NCBI RefSeq assembly: GCF_008042045.1
Contig: NZ_RDBP01000037.1
Span: 626,063 to 676,151 of the forward strand
DNA length: 50,089 nucleotides
Direction: 5' to 3'
DNA from: Streptomyces sp. T39
GTDB lineage: Bacteria > Actinomycetota > Actinomycetes > Streptomycetales > Streptomycetaceae
A program made the position numbers and the translations under genes. This document shows, piece after piece, positions 1-8,568 of the stretch (positions within the stretch are counted from its first letter, which is position 1; each line of letters starts with the position of its first letter). The notes below the pieces were generated by a model, which was not told where the DNA came from, ran no database searches, and was given only the letters and a program-made list of their open reading frames with translations.

Positions 1-1275
1 CTCCTCGCGGTGGTCGAGGACCGACGCCGGGCGGCGCGACGCGGCCGGTACCGGCAGGACTCCCGCCGCGCGCAGCTCACCGGCCGTGATCCGCGGGCCG
101 TCGCGCAGGGGCGCCAGGCGCGGCCGCAGTTCCGCGAGGAGCGCCAGGACGGTGATCAGCTCCAGCAGTTCGGAGGTCCACTCCTGGGGCCAGACGGCCG
201 GCCGCACCGCCTCCAGCGTGCCGGGCTCCGGCTCGGCCGCGCGGCGGGCGAACCACAGGTCGAGCACCCGGCCGCCCCCTGCCTCGAAATCCCACGCCCC
301 CTCCGGCACGGGGGCGATGCGGCCCCCGTCGCCGATGAGCAGCGCCTCGTCCCCGGCGTCGTAGGCGAGCGTCAGCGGCCGCGGCGGCAGCGCCGCCCGG
401 ACGTAGGGGCGCCGCCCGCCCGGCAGCTTCGGCCGGGTCCCGCCGTGCGCGCCCCGCAGCTGGATCCCGGACGCCGCGCGCCCGAGCTCGACGCCCCGCG
501 CCCACAGCGCGGCGTCCGCGGTCAGCGGCACGGCACACCCGGCGGGCGTACCGGACGCGGCCGCCACGCTCCAGCACAGCAGGTCCTCCGCCGACACGGG
601 GTGCCCGTAGGTGCGGGCGAGCAGCCCGAGGAGTCCGGGCGCCACATTGGGCTCCTGCCCGCCCGGCCTGCGGTACAGCGGCCGGATCCGCCCCGGGCGG
701 CCCGCCGGCGACCGCCCGTCCGGGAGCAGCGCGGTCACCACCAGGGCCGGTCCGCCGCCCCCGGGGACGTGCCCCTGCTCGACGGCGAACCGCTGCCGCC
801 CGTCGCGCACCCGCCACAGCTCGGGACGGGCGACGTCGATCAGCCGGTGATCCGGTATCAGCCACTGCTCGTCGAACGCGCCGTGCAGCACCCGCACCGG
901 CTCCGGGCAGCGGCCCTCCTCGCGGGCGATGCGGGCCGTGCCGCTCGGCTGCCCGGGCAGCTGGGCCACCGCGCTGTGCGGGGTGCGGGACCGGGTGGGG
1001 CGAAAGAGCCGTTCGCGCTCCGCGGGTCCCGCGCCGGTGAGCGCGTCCCAGCGGCCCCGCAGGGAACCGGCGTCGGGTGCCATCACCCAGTCGCGGCCGA
1101 GCCGCAGCGGGGCCACGGACCAGGGCATCAGGTCGTCCAGCAGCGGCACGTCCCCGGGGGCGGAGCCGTCACGGGGCGCCGCCGGCGCACGTCGTCCGGA
1201 CTCCGCGCCGGGCGGCGGCCCGGCGTGGGGCGGGGACGTCGGCTCGGACGGGGTACGTGCGCTCACCGTGCGCAT
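1..1275 (-). CDS. Type ISP restriction/modification C-terminal-like protein, partial
   Basis: The leftward frame opens at ATG 1275, with a GGAGG about 12 bases upstream, and is still open after 425 codons at the window edge, so the C-terminus is missing. The translation begins with a Pro/Ala-rich stretch, then LDDLMPWSVAPLRLGRDWVM, and later has IRPLYRRPGGQEPN, GGRRPYVRAALP and WPQEWTSELLELITVLALLA. I recognise this as the Streptomyces family annotated as type ISP restriction/modification enzyme, which resembles the C-terminal specificity region of ISP enzymes. No methyltransferase or helicase motifs occur in the visible part, so nuclease or methylase activity should not be assumed. It follows the GntR gene by 76 bases on the same strand. 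Confidence 0.75.
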   Translation of the reverse strand, partial: MRTVSARTPSEPTSPPHAGPPPGAESGRRAPAAPRDGSAPGDVPLLDDLMPWSVAPLRLGRDWVMAPDAGSLRGRWDALTGAGPAERERLFRPTRSRTPHSAVAQLPGQPSGTARIAREEGRCPEPVRVLHGAFDEQWLIPDHRLIDVARPELWRVRDGRQRFAVEQGHVPGGGGPALVVTALLPDGRSPAGRPGRIRPLYRRPGGQEPNVAPGLLGLLARTYGHPVSAEDLLCWSVAAASGTPAGCAVPLTADAALWARGVELGRAASGIQLRGAHGGTRPKLPGGRRPYVRAALPPRPLTLAYDAGDEALLIGDGGRIAPVPEGAWDFEAGGGRVLDLWFARRAAEPEPGTLEAVRPAVWPQEWTSELLELITVLALLAELRPRLAPLRDGPRITAGELRAAGVLPVPAASRRPASVLDHREE

Positions 1276-1351
1276 GGTAGTGAAACGCCTCCGCCGTCCG
1301 CACCGGTGCCGGGTGCCGCCCCCTCGGTGCGCCGCCGCCTCCCCGCGGCCG

Positions 1352-2104
1352 TCAGTCCGCCGCGTCCACCGTCACGGAGAAGGAGAACCTGTCGCCGCGG
1401 TAACGGATCCGGGCCACGTCCACCACCTGTCCGTCGGCGTCGTACGTCACGCCGGTGTAGTGCAGGATCGGGCTGAGCAGCGGGACGGAGAGCAGCCGTG
1501 CCGTCTCCGGGTCGGCCAGGCGGGCCTCGACGGTGTCCGTGATGCGGCTGATGCGGATGCCGAGCACGTCCCGCAGCACCTTGGTCATCGGCCAGCGCTC
1601 CAGGTCCGCGAGGTCGATGCGGGCCGCCGTCTCGGGACGGAGCGCGTTCTCCGCCCAGTTGGTCGGCTCGTCGGTGTCGCCGTCGCGGCGCAGCCGCCGG
1701 AAGACGACCACCTCCCCGGCGTCCGGGAAGTGCTCCGCCAGGTCGCCGGGGACCGGCTGCGGGCCGTGGCCGAGGATCGTGGTGCGTTCGCCGGACTGCT
1801 GGGCGACGATCGCGTCGATCGACCCCAGCAGCCGGCGGGGCGCGCCCCGCCGCGCCCCCGGCTCGATGAAGGTGCCGCGCCGCCGGTGGCGGCTGATCAG
1901 CCCCTCCTCCTCCAGCTCCTTGAGCGCCTGGCGCATGGTCAGGACGCTCACCCCGTAGTGCTGGGCGAGCTGCTCCTCGGTGGGCAGACGCAGGGACGCC
2001 TCGGGCGCCCGGCCCAGTATCGAGGCGCGCAGCGACTGCGAGACCTGGTACCACAGCGGCAGCTTGCGGTTCAGGACCAGCGAGTCGGGGGCGAAGGAGG
2101 TCAC
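1352..2104 (-). CDS. GntR family (HutC/UTRA) transcriptional regulator
   Basis: The 250-residue protein has an N-terminal winged helix-turn-helix (LPTEEQLAQHYGVSVLTMRQ, followed by the wing SRHRRRGTF) and a C-terminal UTRA ligand-binding domain (from about residue 90, with repeated hydrophobic beta segments and a conserved Arg/Tyr-rich end). I chose GTG at 2104 because GGAG lies 5 bases upstream; GTG at 2119 would add five residues. It lies 27 bases downstream of hmgA on the same strand and is probably cotranscribed. It may sense an aromatic or amino-acid catabolite, but the ligand cannot be read from the sequence. Confidence 0.85.
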   Translation of the reverse strand: MTSFAPDSLVLNRKLPLWYQVSQSLRASILGRAPEASLRLPTEEQLAQHYGVSVLTMRQALKELEEEGLISRHRRRGTFIEPGARRGAPRRLLGSIDAIVAQQSGERTTILGHGPQPVPGDLAEHFPDAGEVVVFRRLRRDGDTDEPTNWAENALRPETAARIDLADLERWPMTKVLRDVLGIRISRITDTVEARLADPETARLLSVPLLSPILHYTGVTYDADGQVVDVARIRYRGDRFSFSVTVDAAD

Positions 2105-2131
2105 GGCATCTCCGTACACGGCATCTACCTA

Positions 2132-3460
2132 CTACGGCCGGAAGTGGCGCTCAAGACCCTGCCACACGTTGTCGTACCCCTTCTGCAGGTGTGCGGCGCC
2201 GGCGGCCTGTGCGGTCGCGGTCACCGGCCAGCGGGTCTCGAACATGAACGCCAGCCCGTCGTCGATCCTCTGCGGCTTCAGCTCGGCGGCGCTCGCCCGG
2301 TCGAAGGTCTCCCGGTCGGGGCCGTGCGCGGACATCATGTTGTGCAGCGAGCCGCCGCCGGGCACGAAGCCCTCCGCCTTGGCGTCGTAGGCCCCCTCGA
2401 TCAGGCCCATGTACTCGCTCATCACATTGCGGTGGAAGTAGGGCGGGCGGAAGGTGTCCTCGCCCACCAGCCAGCGGGGGGCGAAGACGACGAAGTCCAC
2501 CCCGGCCAGGCCCGGGGTGTCGGAGGGCGAGGTCAGCACGGTGAAGATCGACGGATCGGGGTGGTCGTAGGAGATGGTGCCGATCACGTTGAAGCGGCGC
2601 AGGTCGTAGACGTAGGGCACATGGGTGCCGTGCCAGGCCACGACGTCGAGCGGGGAGTGGTCGTACGTCGCGGTCCAGAGGTTCCCGCAGAACTTGTTGA
2701 CCACCTCGACCGGGCGGTCGCCGTCCTCGTAGGCCGCGACCGGGGCGAGGAAGTCCCGGGGGTTGGCGAGGCCGTTGGCGCCGATGGGGCCGAGTTCGGG
2801 GAGCTCGAAGGGCTGCCCGTAGTTCTCGCAGACGTAGCCGCGGGCGCTCGCGTCGAGGAGCTCGACGCGGAACCGGACACCGCGCGGGATGAGGGCGACC
2901 TCGCCGGGGCGGGCCGGCAGCAGTCCCAGCTCGGTCACCAGCAGCAGGCCGCCGCGCTCGGGGACGATCAGCAGCTCGCCGTCGGCGTTGCCGAAGACCC
3001 GGTCGGTCATGGCGGCGTTGGCGTGGTAGAGGTGCACGGCCATGCCGGTGCGCTGGGTCGCGTCGCCGTTGCCGCCGAGGGTCCACAGGCCGGCCAGCCA
3101 GTCGGTGCCGGGGGCCGGCTCGGGGAGCGGGTTCCAGCGCAGCCGGTTGGGGTCGGGGACGGTCTCGGTGAACGGGGCCGTGCGCAGGCCGCCGTTGTCC
3201 GTGCGGACGAAGGCGGGGTGGGCGGCCGAGGGGCGGATCCGGTACAGCCAGGAGCGGTGGTTGCGGGCGCGGGGCTCGGTGAAGGCGCTGCCGCTCAGCT
3301 GCTCCGCGTAGAGGCCGAGCGGGGCGCGCTGGGGGGAGTTGCGCCCGTGCGGGAGGGCGCCGGGCTCGGCCTCGGAGCTGTGCTCGTTGCCGAATCCGGG
3401 GGAGAAGGACCCGTCGGTCAGCCCCTCGACGGTCTTCCGCGCCTGTTCGATGCCGCTCAT
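2132..3460 (-). CDS. hmgA: Homogentisate 1,2-dioxygenase
   Basis: This 442-residue enzyme opens the homogentisate ring to maleylacetoacetate in tyrosine and phenylalanine breakdown, using Fe(II) in the cytoplasm. The iron-ligand motifs are intact: PPYFHRNVMSEYMG gives His343 and Glu349, and SLHNMMSAHGPD gives His373 and His379, in the same spacing as the human enzyme. The length matches the family. ATG 3460 is chosen because GGAG lies 5 bases before it and the protein then starts MSGIEQARKTVEG; the frame extends further upstream but without family-like sequence. It is divergent from a TetR gene, with an inverted repeat between them. Downstream steps of the pathway are not in this window. Confidence 0.97.
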   Translation of the reverse strand: MSGIEQARKTVEGLTDGSFSPGFGNEHSSEAEPGALPHGRNSPQRAPLGLYAEQLSGSAFTEPRARNHRSWLYRIRPSAAHPAFVRTDNGGLRTAPFTETVPDPNRLRWNPLPEPAPGTDWLAGLWTLGGNGDATQRTGMAVHLYHANAAMTDRVFGNADGELLIVPERGGLLLVTELGLLPARPGEVALIPRGVRFRVELLDASARGYVCENYGQPFELPELGPIGANGLANPRDFLAPVAAYEDGDRPVEVVNKFCGNLWTATYDHSPLDVVAWHGTHVPYVYDLRRFNVIGTISYDHPDPSIFTVLTSPSDTPGLAGVDFVVFAPRWLVGEDTFRPPYFHRNVMSEYMGLIEGAYDAKAEGFVPGGGSLHNMMSAHGPDRETFDRASAAELKPQRIDDGLAFMFETRWPVTATAQAAGAAHLQKGYDNVWQGLERHFRP

Positions 3461-3510
3461 CGCCGCTCCATGATGTCTGCGTTGACCCGTGCCGTGGCCG
3501 CCCACGAACT

Positions 3511-3536
3511 CATTCCTATGGACAACCGTAGGATTG
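3511..3536. promoter_or_regulatory. Inverted repeat in the hmgA/tetR divergent promoter
   Basis: The core is TCCTATGG-ACAA-CCGTAGGA, which extends to 9 matched pairs out of 11. It lies about 50 bases upstream of hmgA and 44 bases upstream of the TetR gene. The size and symmetry suit a TetR dimer, so binding there could control both genes. Confidence 0.6.
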
Positions 3537-3579
3537 CAGGACGGGTCCGTCAACGGCAACGGCCCGGCATCATGGGCGC

Positions 3580-4215
3580 GTGTCCCCGTCCCCTCTGCGC
3601 CGTGAACCCGTCCAGGCGCGCAGCGCCGACCGGCTCGCCCGGATCCTGGACGCCTGCGCCGAACTCCTGGACGAGTGCGGCTACGAGGAGCTGTCCACCC
3701 GCACGGTGGCCGAGCGCGCGGGCGTCCCCATCGGTTCCGTCTACCGCTTCTTCGGCAACAAGCGCGCCCTGGTCGACGCGCTGGGGCACCGCAATCTCGA
3801 CCGCTACGCCGAGCGCGTCGCCCGCCGCCTGGGGCCGCCGGGCGCGGGGGAGTGGCGTGCGGTCGTGGACGTCGTGCTCGACGAGTACCTGGAGATGAAG
3901 CGCACCGTCGCCGGCTTCAGGCTGATCGACTTCGGCGCGCAGGTCCCGCTCGGGGCGCCCGTCACGGGTGTGAGCAGCGAGGTCCCCGACCGGCTGAGCG
4001 GCCTGCTCGCGGCCCAGCTGGGGCGCGCGGTGGACGAGGACCTGCGCCGCGCGGTGCTCGTCGCGGTCGAGGCGGCCGACGCGCTGCTCCAGCTCGCCTT
4101 CCGGGCCGACCCCGCCGGGGACGAGCGCATCGTCGCGGAGACCCGCCGGCTCGTCGGCGCCTACCTCGCCCAGGTGCTGGACGAGGGGCCGGCGGACCGG
4201 CGCCCGGGCTCCTGA
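3580..4215 (+). CDS. TetR family transcriptional regulator, divergent from hmgA
   Basis: The 211-residue protein has a TetR N-terminal DNA-binding domain at about residues 15-60 (ILDACAELLDECGYEELSTR, then AGVPIGSVYRFFGNKRALVD) and an all-helical C-terminal ligand domain. It starts at GTG 3580 and lacks a strong Shine-Dalgarno sequence. The divergent arrangement with hmgA and the palindrome at 3511-3536 suggest that it represses itself and hmgA, perhaps responding to an aromatic catabolite. The target assignment is inference. Confidence 0.9.
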   Translation: MSPSPLRREPVQARSADRLARILDACAELLDECGYEELSTRTVAERAGVPIGSVYRFFGNKRALVDALGHRNLDRYAERVARRLGPPGAGEWRAVVDVVLDEYLEMKRTVAGFRLIDFGAQVPLGAPVTGVSSEVPDRLSGLLAAQLGRAVDEDLRRAVLVAVEAADALLQLAFRADPAGDERIVAETRRLVGAYLAQVLDEGPADRRPGS

Positions 4216-4339
4216 GGCCGCGCGCACCCCTCTCCGGGCCCTGGGCCCCGCACCCGGCACCCGTCTCCCGGGCCCCGGAGCCGGCCCGCGCTGCCGGACG
4301 CCGTCGGGATGCGTCCGGGTGCGACAAGACCCTCCCCAG

Positions 4340-4359
4340 CATGCCTACCGGTCGGTATG
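4340..4359. promoter_or_regulatory. TetR-type operator, copy A
   Basis: The site reads CATGCCTAC-CG-GTCGGTATG, with 7 of 9 arm positions paired. It ends 39 bases before the GTG start of the molybdopterin oxidoreductase gene. It is the same motif as copies B (33473) and C (39263), whose consensus is CATACCGAC-N2-GTCGGTATG. Confidence 0.65.
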
Positions 4360-4398
4360 CTCGCGGGTGACGGCATGCCACCGCCCCCGGGAGGACCT

Positions 4399-6711
4399 GT
4401 GTCCAGCACCGCAGCCGACGCGCCGACGACCCCGCCCGCTCCCGCCGGGAGCGACGGGGCAGCCGGGGCCCCGCCCGCCGCACGCACCGCCGTGCCGTCG
4501 CCGCAGGCCGGCCCCGGCACCAGGACCGCGCTGCGCGTCTGCCCTCTGTGCGAGGCGACCTGCGGGCTCACCCTCACCATCGAGGGCACCCGCGTCACCG
4601 GCGTGCGCGGGGACCGGGACGACGTCTTCAGCGCCGGCTTCATCTGCCCCAAGGGGGCCTCCTTCGGCGAGCTCGACGCCGACCCCGACCGTCTGCGCAC
4701 CCCCCTCGTACGGGAGGACGGCGAGCTGCGGGAGGCGAGCTGGCAGGAGGCGTTCGACCTCGTCGCCGCCCGCATCCGCCCGCTGGTGGAGGAGCACGGG
4801 CCGCACGCCGTCGGCCTCGTCCTCGGCAACCCCAACGTCCACACGATGGCGGGCGCCCTCTACCCGCCCGTGCTGCTCGGCGCCCTGCGCACCCGCAGCC
4901 TCTTCACCGCCTCCACCCTCGACCAGATGCCCAAGCACGTCTCCAGCGGACTGCTCTACGGCAGCGCCCTCGCGATCCCCGTCCCCGATCTCGACCGCAC
5001 CGACCACCTGCTGCTCCTCGGCGCCAACCCCCTGGAGTCCAACGGCAGTCTGTGCACGGCCCCCGACTTCCCCGGGAAGCTCAAGGCGCTGCGCCGCCGC
5101 GGCGGCACCCTCACCGTGGTGGACCCGCGGCGCACCCGCACCGCCCGGCTCGCCGACCGGCACGTCGCCATCCGCCCCGGCACCGACGCCCTGCTGCTCG
5201 CCGCGCTCGCGCACGTGCTCTTCGCCGAGCACCTCACCGACCCCGGCCGCCTCACCGACCTGGTCGAGGGCATCGCGGACGTCGAGACCGCCCTGGCCGA
5301 CTTCACCCCCGAGGCCGTCGCCGCGGCCTGCGACCTGGACCCGGACGACATCCGGACCATGGCCCGCGAACTGGCGGCCGCCCCCACCGCCGCCGTCTAC
5401 GGCCGCATCGGCAGCTGCACCGTCGAGCACGGCACCCTGGCCAGCTGGCTCGTCGACGTGCTCAACATCCTCACCGGCAACCTCGACCGCCCCGGCGGCG
5501 CCCTCTTCCCGCTCTCCGCCACCGACCGGGCCCCGCGGCCCGCCGCCCCGGGCAAGGGCTTCGCCCTCGGCCGCTGGACCAGCCGCGTCTCGGCCCGTCC
5601 CGAGGCGAAGGGCGAGCTGCCCATGGCGGTCCTCGCGGAGGAGATCGAGACCCCGGGCGACGGCAGGATCCGGGCCCTCGTCTCCATCGCGGCCAACCCG
5701 GTGCTCAGCGCCCCGGACGGGGACCGGCTCGACCGGGCGCTCACCGGCCTGGACTTCATGGTCAGCGTCGATCCGTACCTCAACGAGACCTCCCGCCACG
5801 CCGACGTCGTCCTGCCCCCGCCGCCGCCGGCCCAGAGCGCCCACTTCGACTTCGCGTTCAACGCCCTGGCCGTGCGCAACCAGGTCCGCTTCACCCCTGC
5901 CGCGGTGCCGCTGGAGGAGGGGCTGATGGACGAGTGCGAGATCCTCGCCCGGCTGGTCCTCGCCGTCTCCGGCATGCACGGCGCCGATCCGTCGGCGGTC
6001 GACGACATGGTCATCGGCTCCACCCTGGCCAAGGCGGTCGCCGACCCGCACTCCGCCGTCCACGGCCAGGACCCGGCGAAGATCGCCGCCGATCTCACCG
6101 GCGGCAGCGGGGCCGAGCGCCGGCTCGACATGATGCTGCGCCTCGGGCCCTACGGGCTGACCCTGGCCGACCTCGTGGAGAATCCGCACGGCCTCGACCT
6201 CGGGCCGCTGCGGCCCCGGCTGCCCGAGATCCTGCGCACCCGCAGCGGGCGGGTGGAGCTGCTGCCCGGCCCTGTCGCGGACGACCTGCCGAGGCTGCGC
6301 GAGGCGCTCGGCGAACGGCCCGCCGGGCTCGTCCTCGTCGGCCGCCGCCATCTGCGCTCCAACAACAGCTGGCTGCACAACGTGCCCACGCTGAACGGCG
6401 GTTCCAACCGCTGCACCCTCCAGGTCCACCCCGACGACGCGGCCCGCATCGGACTCGGCGACGGCGGCACCGCCCGGATCACCGGGGACGGCGGGAGCGT
6501 CGACGCGCCCGTGGAGGTCACCGAGGAGGTCCGCAGGGGAGTGGTGAGCCTGCCCCATGGCTGGGGCCACGACCGGGCGGGCGTCCGCCTGGCCGTCGCG
6601 TCCGCCCGCCCCGGGGTCAACGTCAACCAGCTCCTCGACGGCTCACGCACCGACCCCCTGTCGGGCACCGCGGTGCTGAACGGATTCCCGGTCGAGGTGG
6701 TCCCGGTCTGA
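4399..6711 (+). CDS. Molybdopterin-dependent oxidoreductase
   Basis: The 770-residue protein binds one [4Fe-4S] cluster near the N-terminus: Cys48-x2-Cys51-x3-Cys55-x27-Cys83, in VCPLCEATCGL and GFICPKG. A molybdopterin-binding core follows (LLLGANPLESNG, VVDPRRTRTA, TGNLDRPGG, SIAANPVLSAPDG). The C-terminal molydop-binding domain has SNNSWLHNVPTLNGGSNRCT and SLPHGWGH. There is no Tat signal, so it is probably cytoplasmic. GTG 4399 is preferred because GGGAGGA precedes it. The substrate is unknown: it belongs to the broad formate dehydrogenase/nitrate reductase (DMSO reductase) superfamily, and no electron-transfer subunit is adjacent. The operator at 4340 suggests control by the TetR at 35991. 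Confidence 0.9.
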   Translation: MSSTAADAPTTPPAPAGSDGAAGAPPAARTAVPSPQAGPGTRTALRVCPLCEATCGLTLTIEGTRVTGVRGDRDDVFSAGFICPKGASFGELDADPDRLRTPLVREDGELREASWQEAFDLVAARIRPLVEEHGPHAVGLVLGNPNVHTMAGALYPPVLLGALRTRSLFTASTLDQMPKHVSSGLLYGSALAIPVPDLDRTDHLLLLGANPLESNGSLCTAPDFPGKLKALRRRGGTLTVVDPRRTRTARLADRHVAIRPGTDALLLAALAHVLFAEHLTDPGRLTDLVEGIADVETALADFTPEAVAAACDLDPDDIRTMARELAAAPTAAVYGRIGSCTVEHGTLASWLVDVLNILTGNLDRPGGALFPLSATDRAPRPAAPGKGFALGRWTSRVSARPEAKGELPMAVLAEEIETPGDGRIRALVSIAANPVLSAPDGDRLDRALTGLDFMVSVDPYLNETSRHADVVLPPPPPAQSAHFDFAFNALAVRNQVRFTPAAVPLEEGLMDECEILARLVLAVSGMHGADPSAVDDMVIGSTLAKAVADPHSAVHGQDPAKIAADLTGGSGAERRLDMMLRLGPYGLTLADLVENPHGLDLGPLRPRLPEILRTRSGRVELLPGPVADDLPRLREALGERPAGLVLVGRRHLRSNNSWLHNVPTLNGGSNRCTLQVHPDDAARIGLGDGGTARITGDGGSVDAPVEVTEEVRRGVVSLPHGWGHDRAGVRLAVASARPGVNVNQLLDGSRTDPLSGTAVLNGFPVEVVPV

Positions 6712-6720
6712 GCCGGTCCC

Positions 6721-6747
6721 GTGCCGGGGGGTCCGCGCCCCCGGCAC
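6721..6747 (+). terminator. Hairpin after the molybdopterin oxidoreductase
   Basis: A 10-bp perfect stem, GTGCCGGGGG/CCCCCGGCAC, with a 7-base loop begins 9 bases after the stop codon. There is no U-tract, as is usual in Streptomyces. Confidence 0.6.
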
Positions 6748-6749
6748 CC

Positions 6750-6969
6750 CTGTACGCAGCGCTGCCCGCCGGCCACCCGCTCGCCACGGCCGGGCCCCCG
6801 CCGGAGCTTCGGGCCCTCCCGGACCTCCCCCTGCCCCTGGCCCCTCGCGAACGCCCCGGCCTTCCGCGACGCGATCACCGGGGCCCTGACCGGCCTCCGG
6901 TCCGGTGACGTGCCGCGCCTCGGTCCGGCCTTCACCGACCTCCAGTCCACGCTGGTGGCCGTCGGGTCG
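6750..6969 (+). pseudogene. Remnant of a LysR-type regulator effector domain
   Basis: One frame from 6750 reads LYAALPAGHPLATAG and then ELRALPDLPLPLAPRER. A neighbouring frame continues with NAPAFRDAITGALTGL and AFTDLQSTLVAVGS. Together these resemble a central piece of a LysR substrate-binding domain (ALPAGHPLA, then a proline/arginine turn, then a DLQSTLVAVGSG-like segment), broken by a frameshift. There is no start codon with a ribosome binding site, no helix-turn-helix and no C-terminal portion. This is a reading of weak similarity, so confidence is limited. Confidence 0.4.
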
Positions 6970-7087
6970 GCCGCGCGGCGGGGAGACCCTGCCGCGCCGA
7001 CGCACCTCCGCGTCGCGGTCACCCCGGTGAGCTGGGGTTCTGCTCGTATTGCTCACGTGTCAACACCTTGTTAACGGCAAATCACGG

Positions 7088-7145
7088 CACCTAACGTCGT
7101 CCGGGCCGCCGCCCCCCGGTGGAGTTCAAGGGTGAACGTTAGGTG
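7088..7145 (+). promoter_or_regulatory. Leader inverted repeat overlapping the CitMHS ribosome binding site
   Basis: CACCTAACGT (7088-7097) and ACGTTAGGTG (7136-7145) are perfect reverse complements separated by 38 bases. The only good Shine-Dalgarno candidate for the ATG at 7152 is AGGTG, inside the right arm. In RNA, pairing of the arms would hide it. Alternatively the two arms are half-sites for a DNA-binding regulator. Confidence 0.55.
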
Positions 7146-7151
7146 TCCTGA

Positions 7152-8567
7152 ATGCTGACAATCCTCGGCTTCACCATGATCGCGACCTTCCTGGTCCTGA
7201 TCATGATGAAGAAGATGTCGCCGATCGCGGCGCTGGTCCTGATCCCGGCCCTCTTCTGCGTGATCGTGGGGAAGGGCGCCCATCTCGGGGACTATGTCCT
7301 CGAAGGTGTCGGCAACCTCGCCCCCACGGCCGCGATGCTGATGTTCGCGATCGTCTACTTCGGCGTGATGATCGACGTCGGTCTCTTCGACCCGATCGTC
7401 CGCGGCATCCTGCGCTTCTGCCGCGCCGACCCGCTGCGGATCGTGGTCGGCACGGCGGTGCTGGCCGCGATCGTCTCCCTCGACGGCGACGGTTCCACCA
7501 CGTTCATGATCACGGTGTCGGCGATGTATCCGCTCTACAAGCGCCTGGGGATGAGCCTGGTCGTGATGACGGGTGTCGCCGCGACGGCCAACGGCGTGAT
7601 GAACACGCTGCCCTGGGGCGGCCCGACCGCCCGGGCGGCGACCGCACTCGAACTGGACGCGGCCGACATCTTCGTCCCGATGATCCCGGCGCTCGGCGTC
7701 GGCCTCCTCTTCGTCGTCGCCCTCGCCTACGTCCTCGGCCTGCGCGAGCGCAAGCGCCTCGGATTCCTCTCGCTGGAGAAGGCCCTGGAGCCGCAGAGCG
7801 AGACGGTGCTGGTCGAGGCGGGCGGCACGGGTGCCGCCGGGGGCGCGGGCAGCGGCCCGGCGGGCACGGACACCCGCCCGGGCGGCGCGGCGGACGGGAG
7901 CGAACACGACGCGGCCGGCGAGGACTTCCCGGGACTCGACCCCGACCGGCCCACCCTGCGCCCGAAGCTCTACTGGTTCAACGCGGGCCTCACCGTCGTC
8001 CTCCTCGCCTCCATGATCATGGAGCTGCTCCCCATCCCGGTGCTGTTCCTGCTCGGCGCCGCGCTGGCCCTCACCGTCAACTACCCGTCGATGAGCGACC
8101 AGAAGGCCCGTATCGCCGCCCACGCGGACAACGTCCTCAACGTCTCCGGCATGGTCTTCGCCGCCGCCGTCTTCACCGGAGTCCTCACCGGCACCGGCAT
8201 GGTCGAGCACATGGCCGACTGGCTCGTCGGCGCCATCCCCGAGGGCATGGGCCCGCACATGGCCGTGGTGACCGGGCTCCTCAGCCTCCCGCTGACGTAC
8301 TTCATGTCCAACGACGGCTTCTACTTCGGCGTGCTGCCGGTCCTCGCCGAGGCGGGCGCAGCCCACGGTGTCTCCCCGCTGGAGATCGCCCGCGCCTCGC
8401 TCGTGGGGCAGGCCCTGCACATGTCCAGCCCGCTGGTCCCGGCCGTGTACGTGCTCGTCGGCATGGCGAAGGTCGAGTTCGGCGACCACACCCGGTTCAC
8501 CGTGAAATGGGCCGCCCTCACCTCGCTGGTGGTCCTCGGTGCCGGCATCCTGTTCGGGATCATCTGA
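7152..8567 (+). CDS. CitMHS family citrate/metal-citrate transporter
   Basis: The 471-residue integral membrane protein has about 11-12 hydrophobic segments in two halves separated by a hydrophilic loop at about residues 205-275 that is rich in Gly, Ala, Asp and Glu. Characteristic segments include DGDGSTTFMITVSAMYPLY, NTLPWGGPTARAA and LTYFMSNDGFYFGVLPVL. CitMHS carriers import citrate as a complex with a divalent or trivalent metal, together with protons, and a CitMHS carrier has been studied in S. coelicolor. The metal preference of this copy cannot be read from the sequence. It starts at ATG 7152, after the leader inverted repeat, and is followed after one base by an MFS gene. Confidence 0.93.
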   Translation: MLTILGFTMIATFLVLIMMKKMSPIAALVLIPALFCVIVGKGAHLGDYVLEGVGNLAPTAAMLMFAIVYFGVMIDVGLFDPIVRGILRFCRADPLRIVVGTAVLAAIVSLDGDGSTTFMITVSAMYPLYKRLGMSLVVMTGVAATANGVMNTLPWGGPTARAATALELDAADIFVPMIPALGVGLLFVVALAYVLGLRERKRLGFLSLEKALEPQSETVLVEAGGTGAAGGAGSGPAGTDTRPGGAADGSEHDAAGEDFPGLDPDRPTLRPKLYWFNAGLTVVLLASMIMELLPIPVLFLLGAALALTVNYPSMSDQKARIAAHADNVLNVSGMVFAAAVFTGVLTGTGMVEHMADWLVGAIPEGMGPHMAVVTGLLSLPLTYFMSNDGFYFGVLPVLAEAGAAHGVSPLEIARASLVGQALHMSSPLVPAVYVLVGMAKVEFGDHTRFTVKWAALTSLVVLGAGILFGII

Positions 8568-8568
8568 C

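Noticed and set aside
1..1275. A complete restriction-modification system
   Set aside because: No methyltransferase, helicase or nuclease motif is visible and the gene is cut by the window edge.
929..3898. A 989-codon open frame on the plus strand across hmgA and gntR
   Set aside because: It is antisense to genes with clear families and has low-complexity Arg/Gly/Val composition, an artefact of high GC content.
4345..6570. A 741-codon open frame on the minus strand
   Set aside because: It mirrors the molybdopterin oxidoreductase gene and has no recognisable domain.
6721..7074. A 117-codon gene after the oxidoreductase
   Set aside because: It lacks a ribosome binding site and overlaps a terminator hairpin; only a broken LysR-like reading is partly supported.
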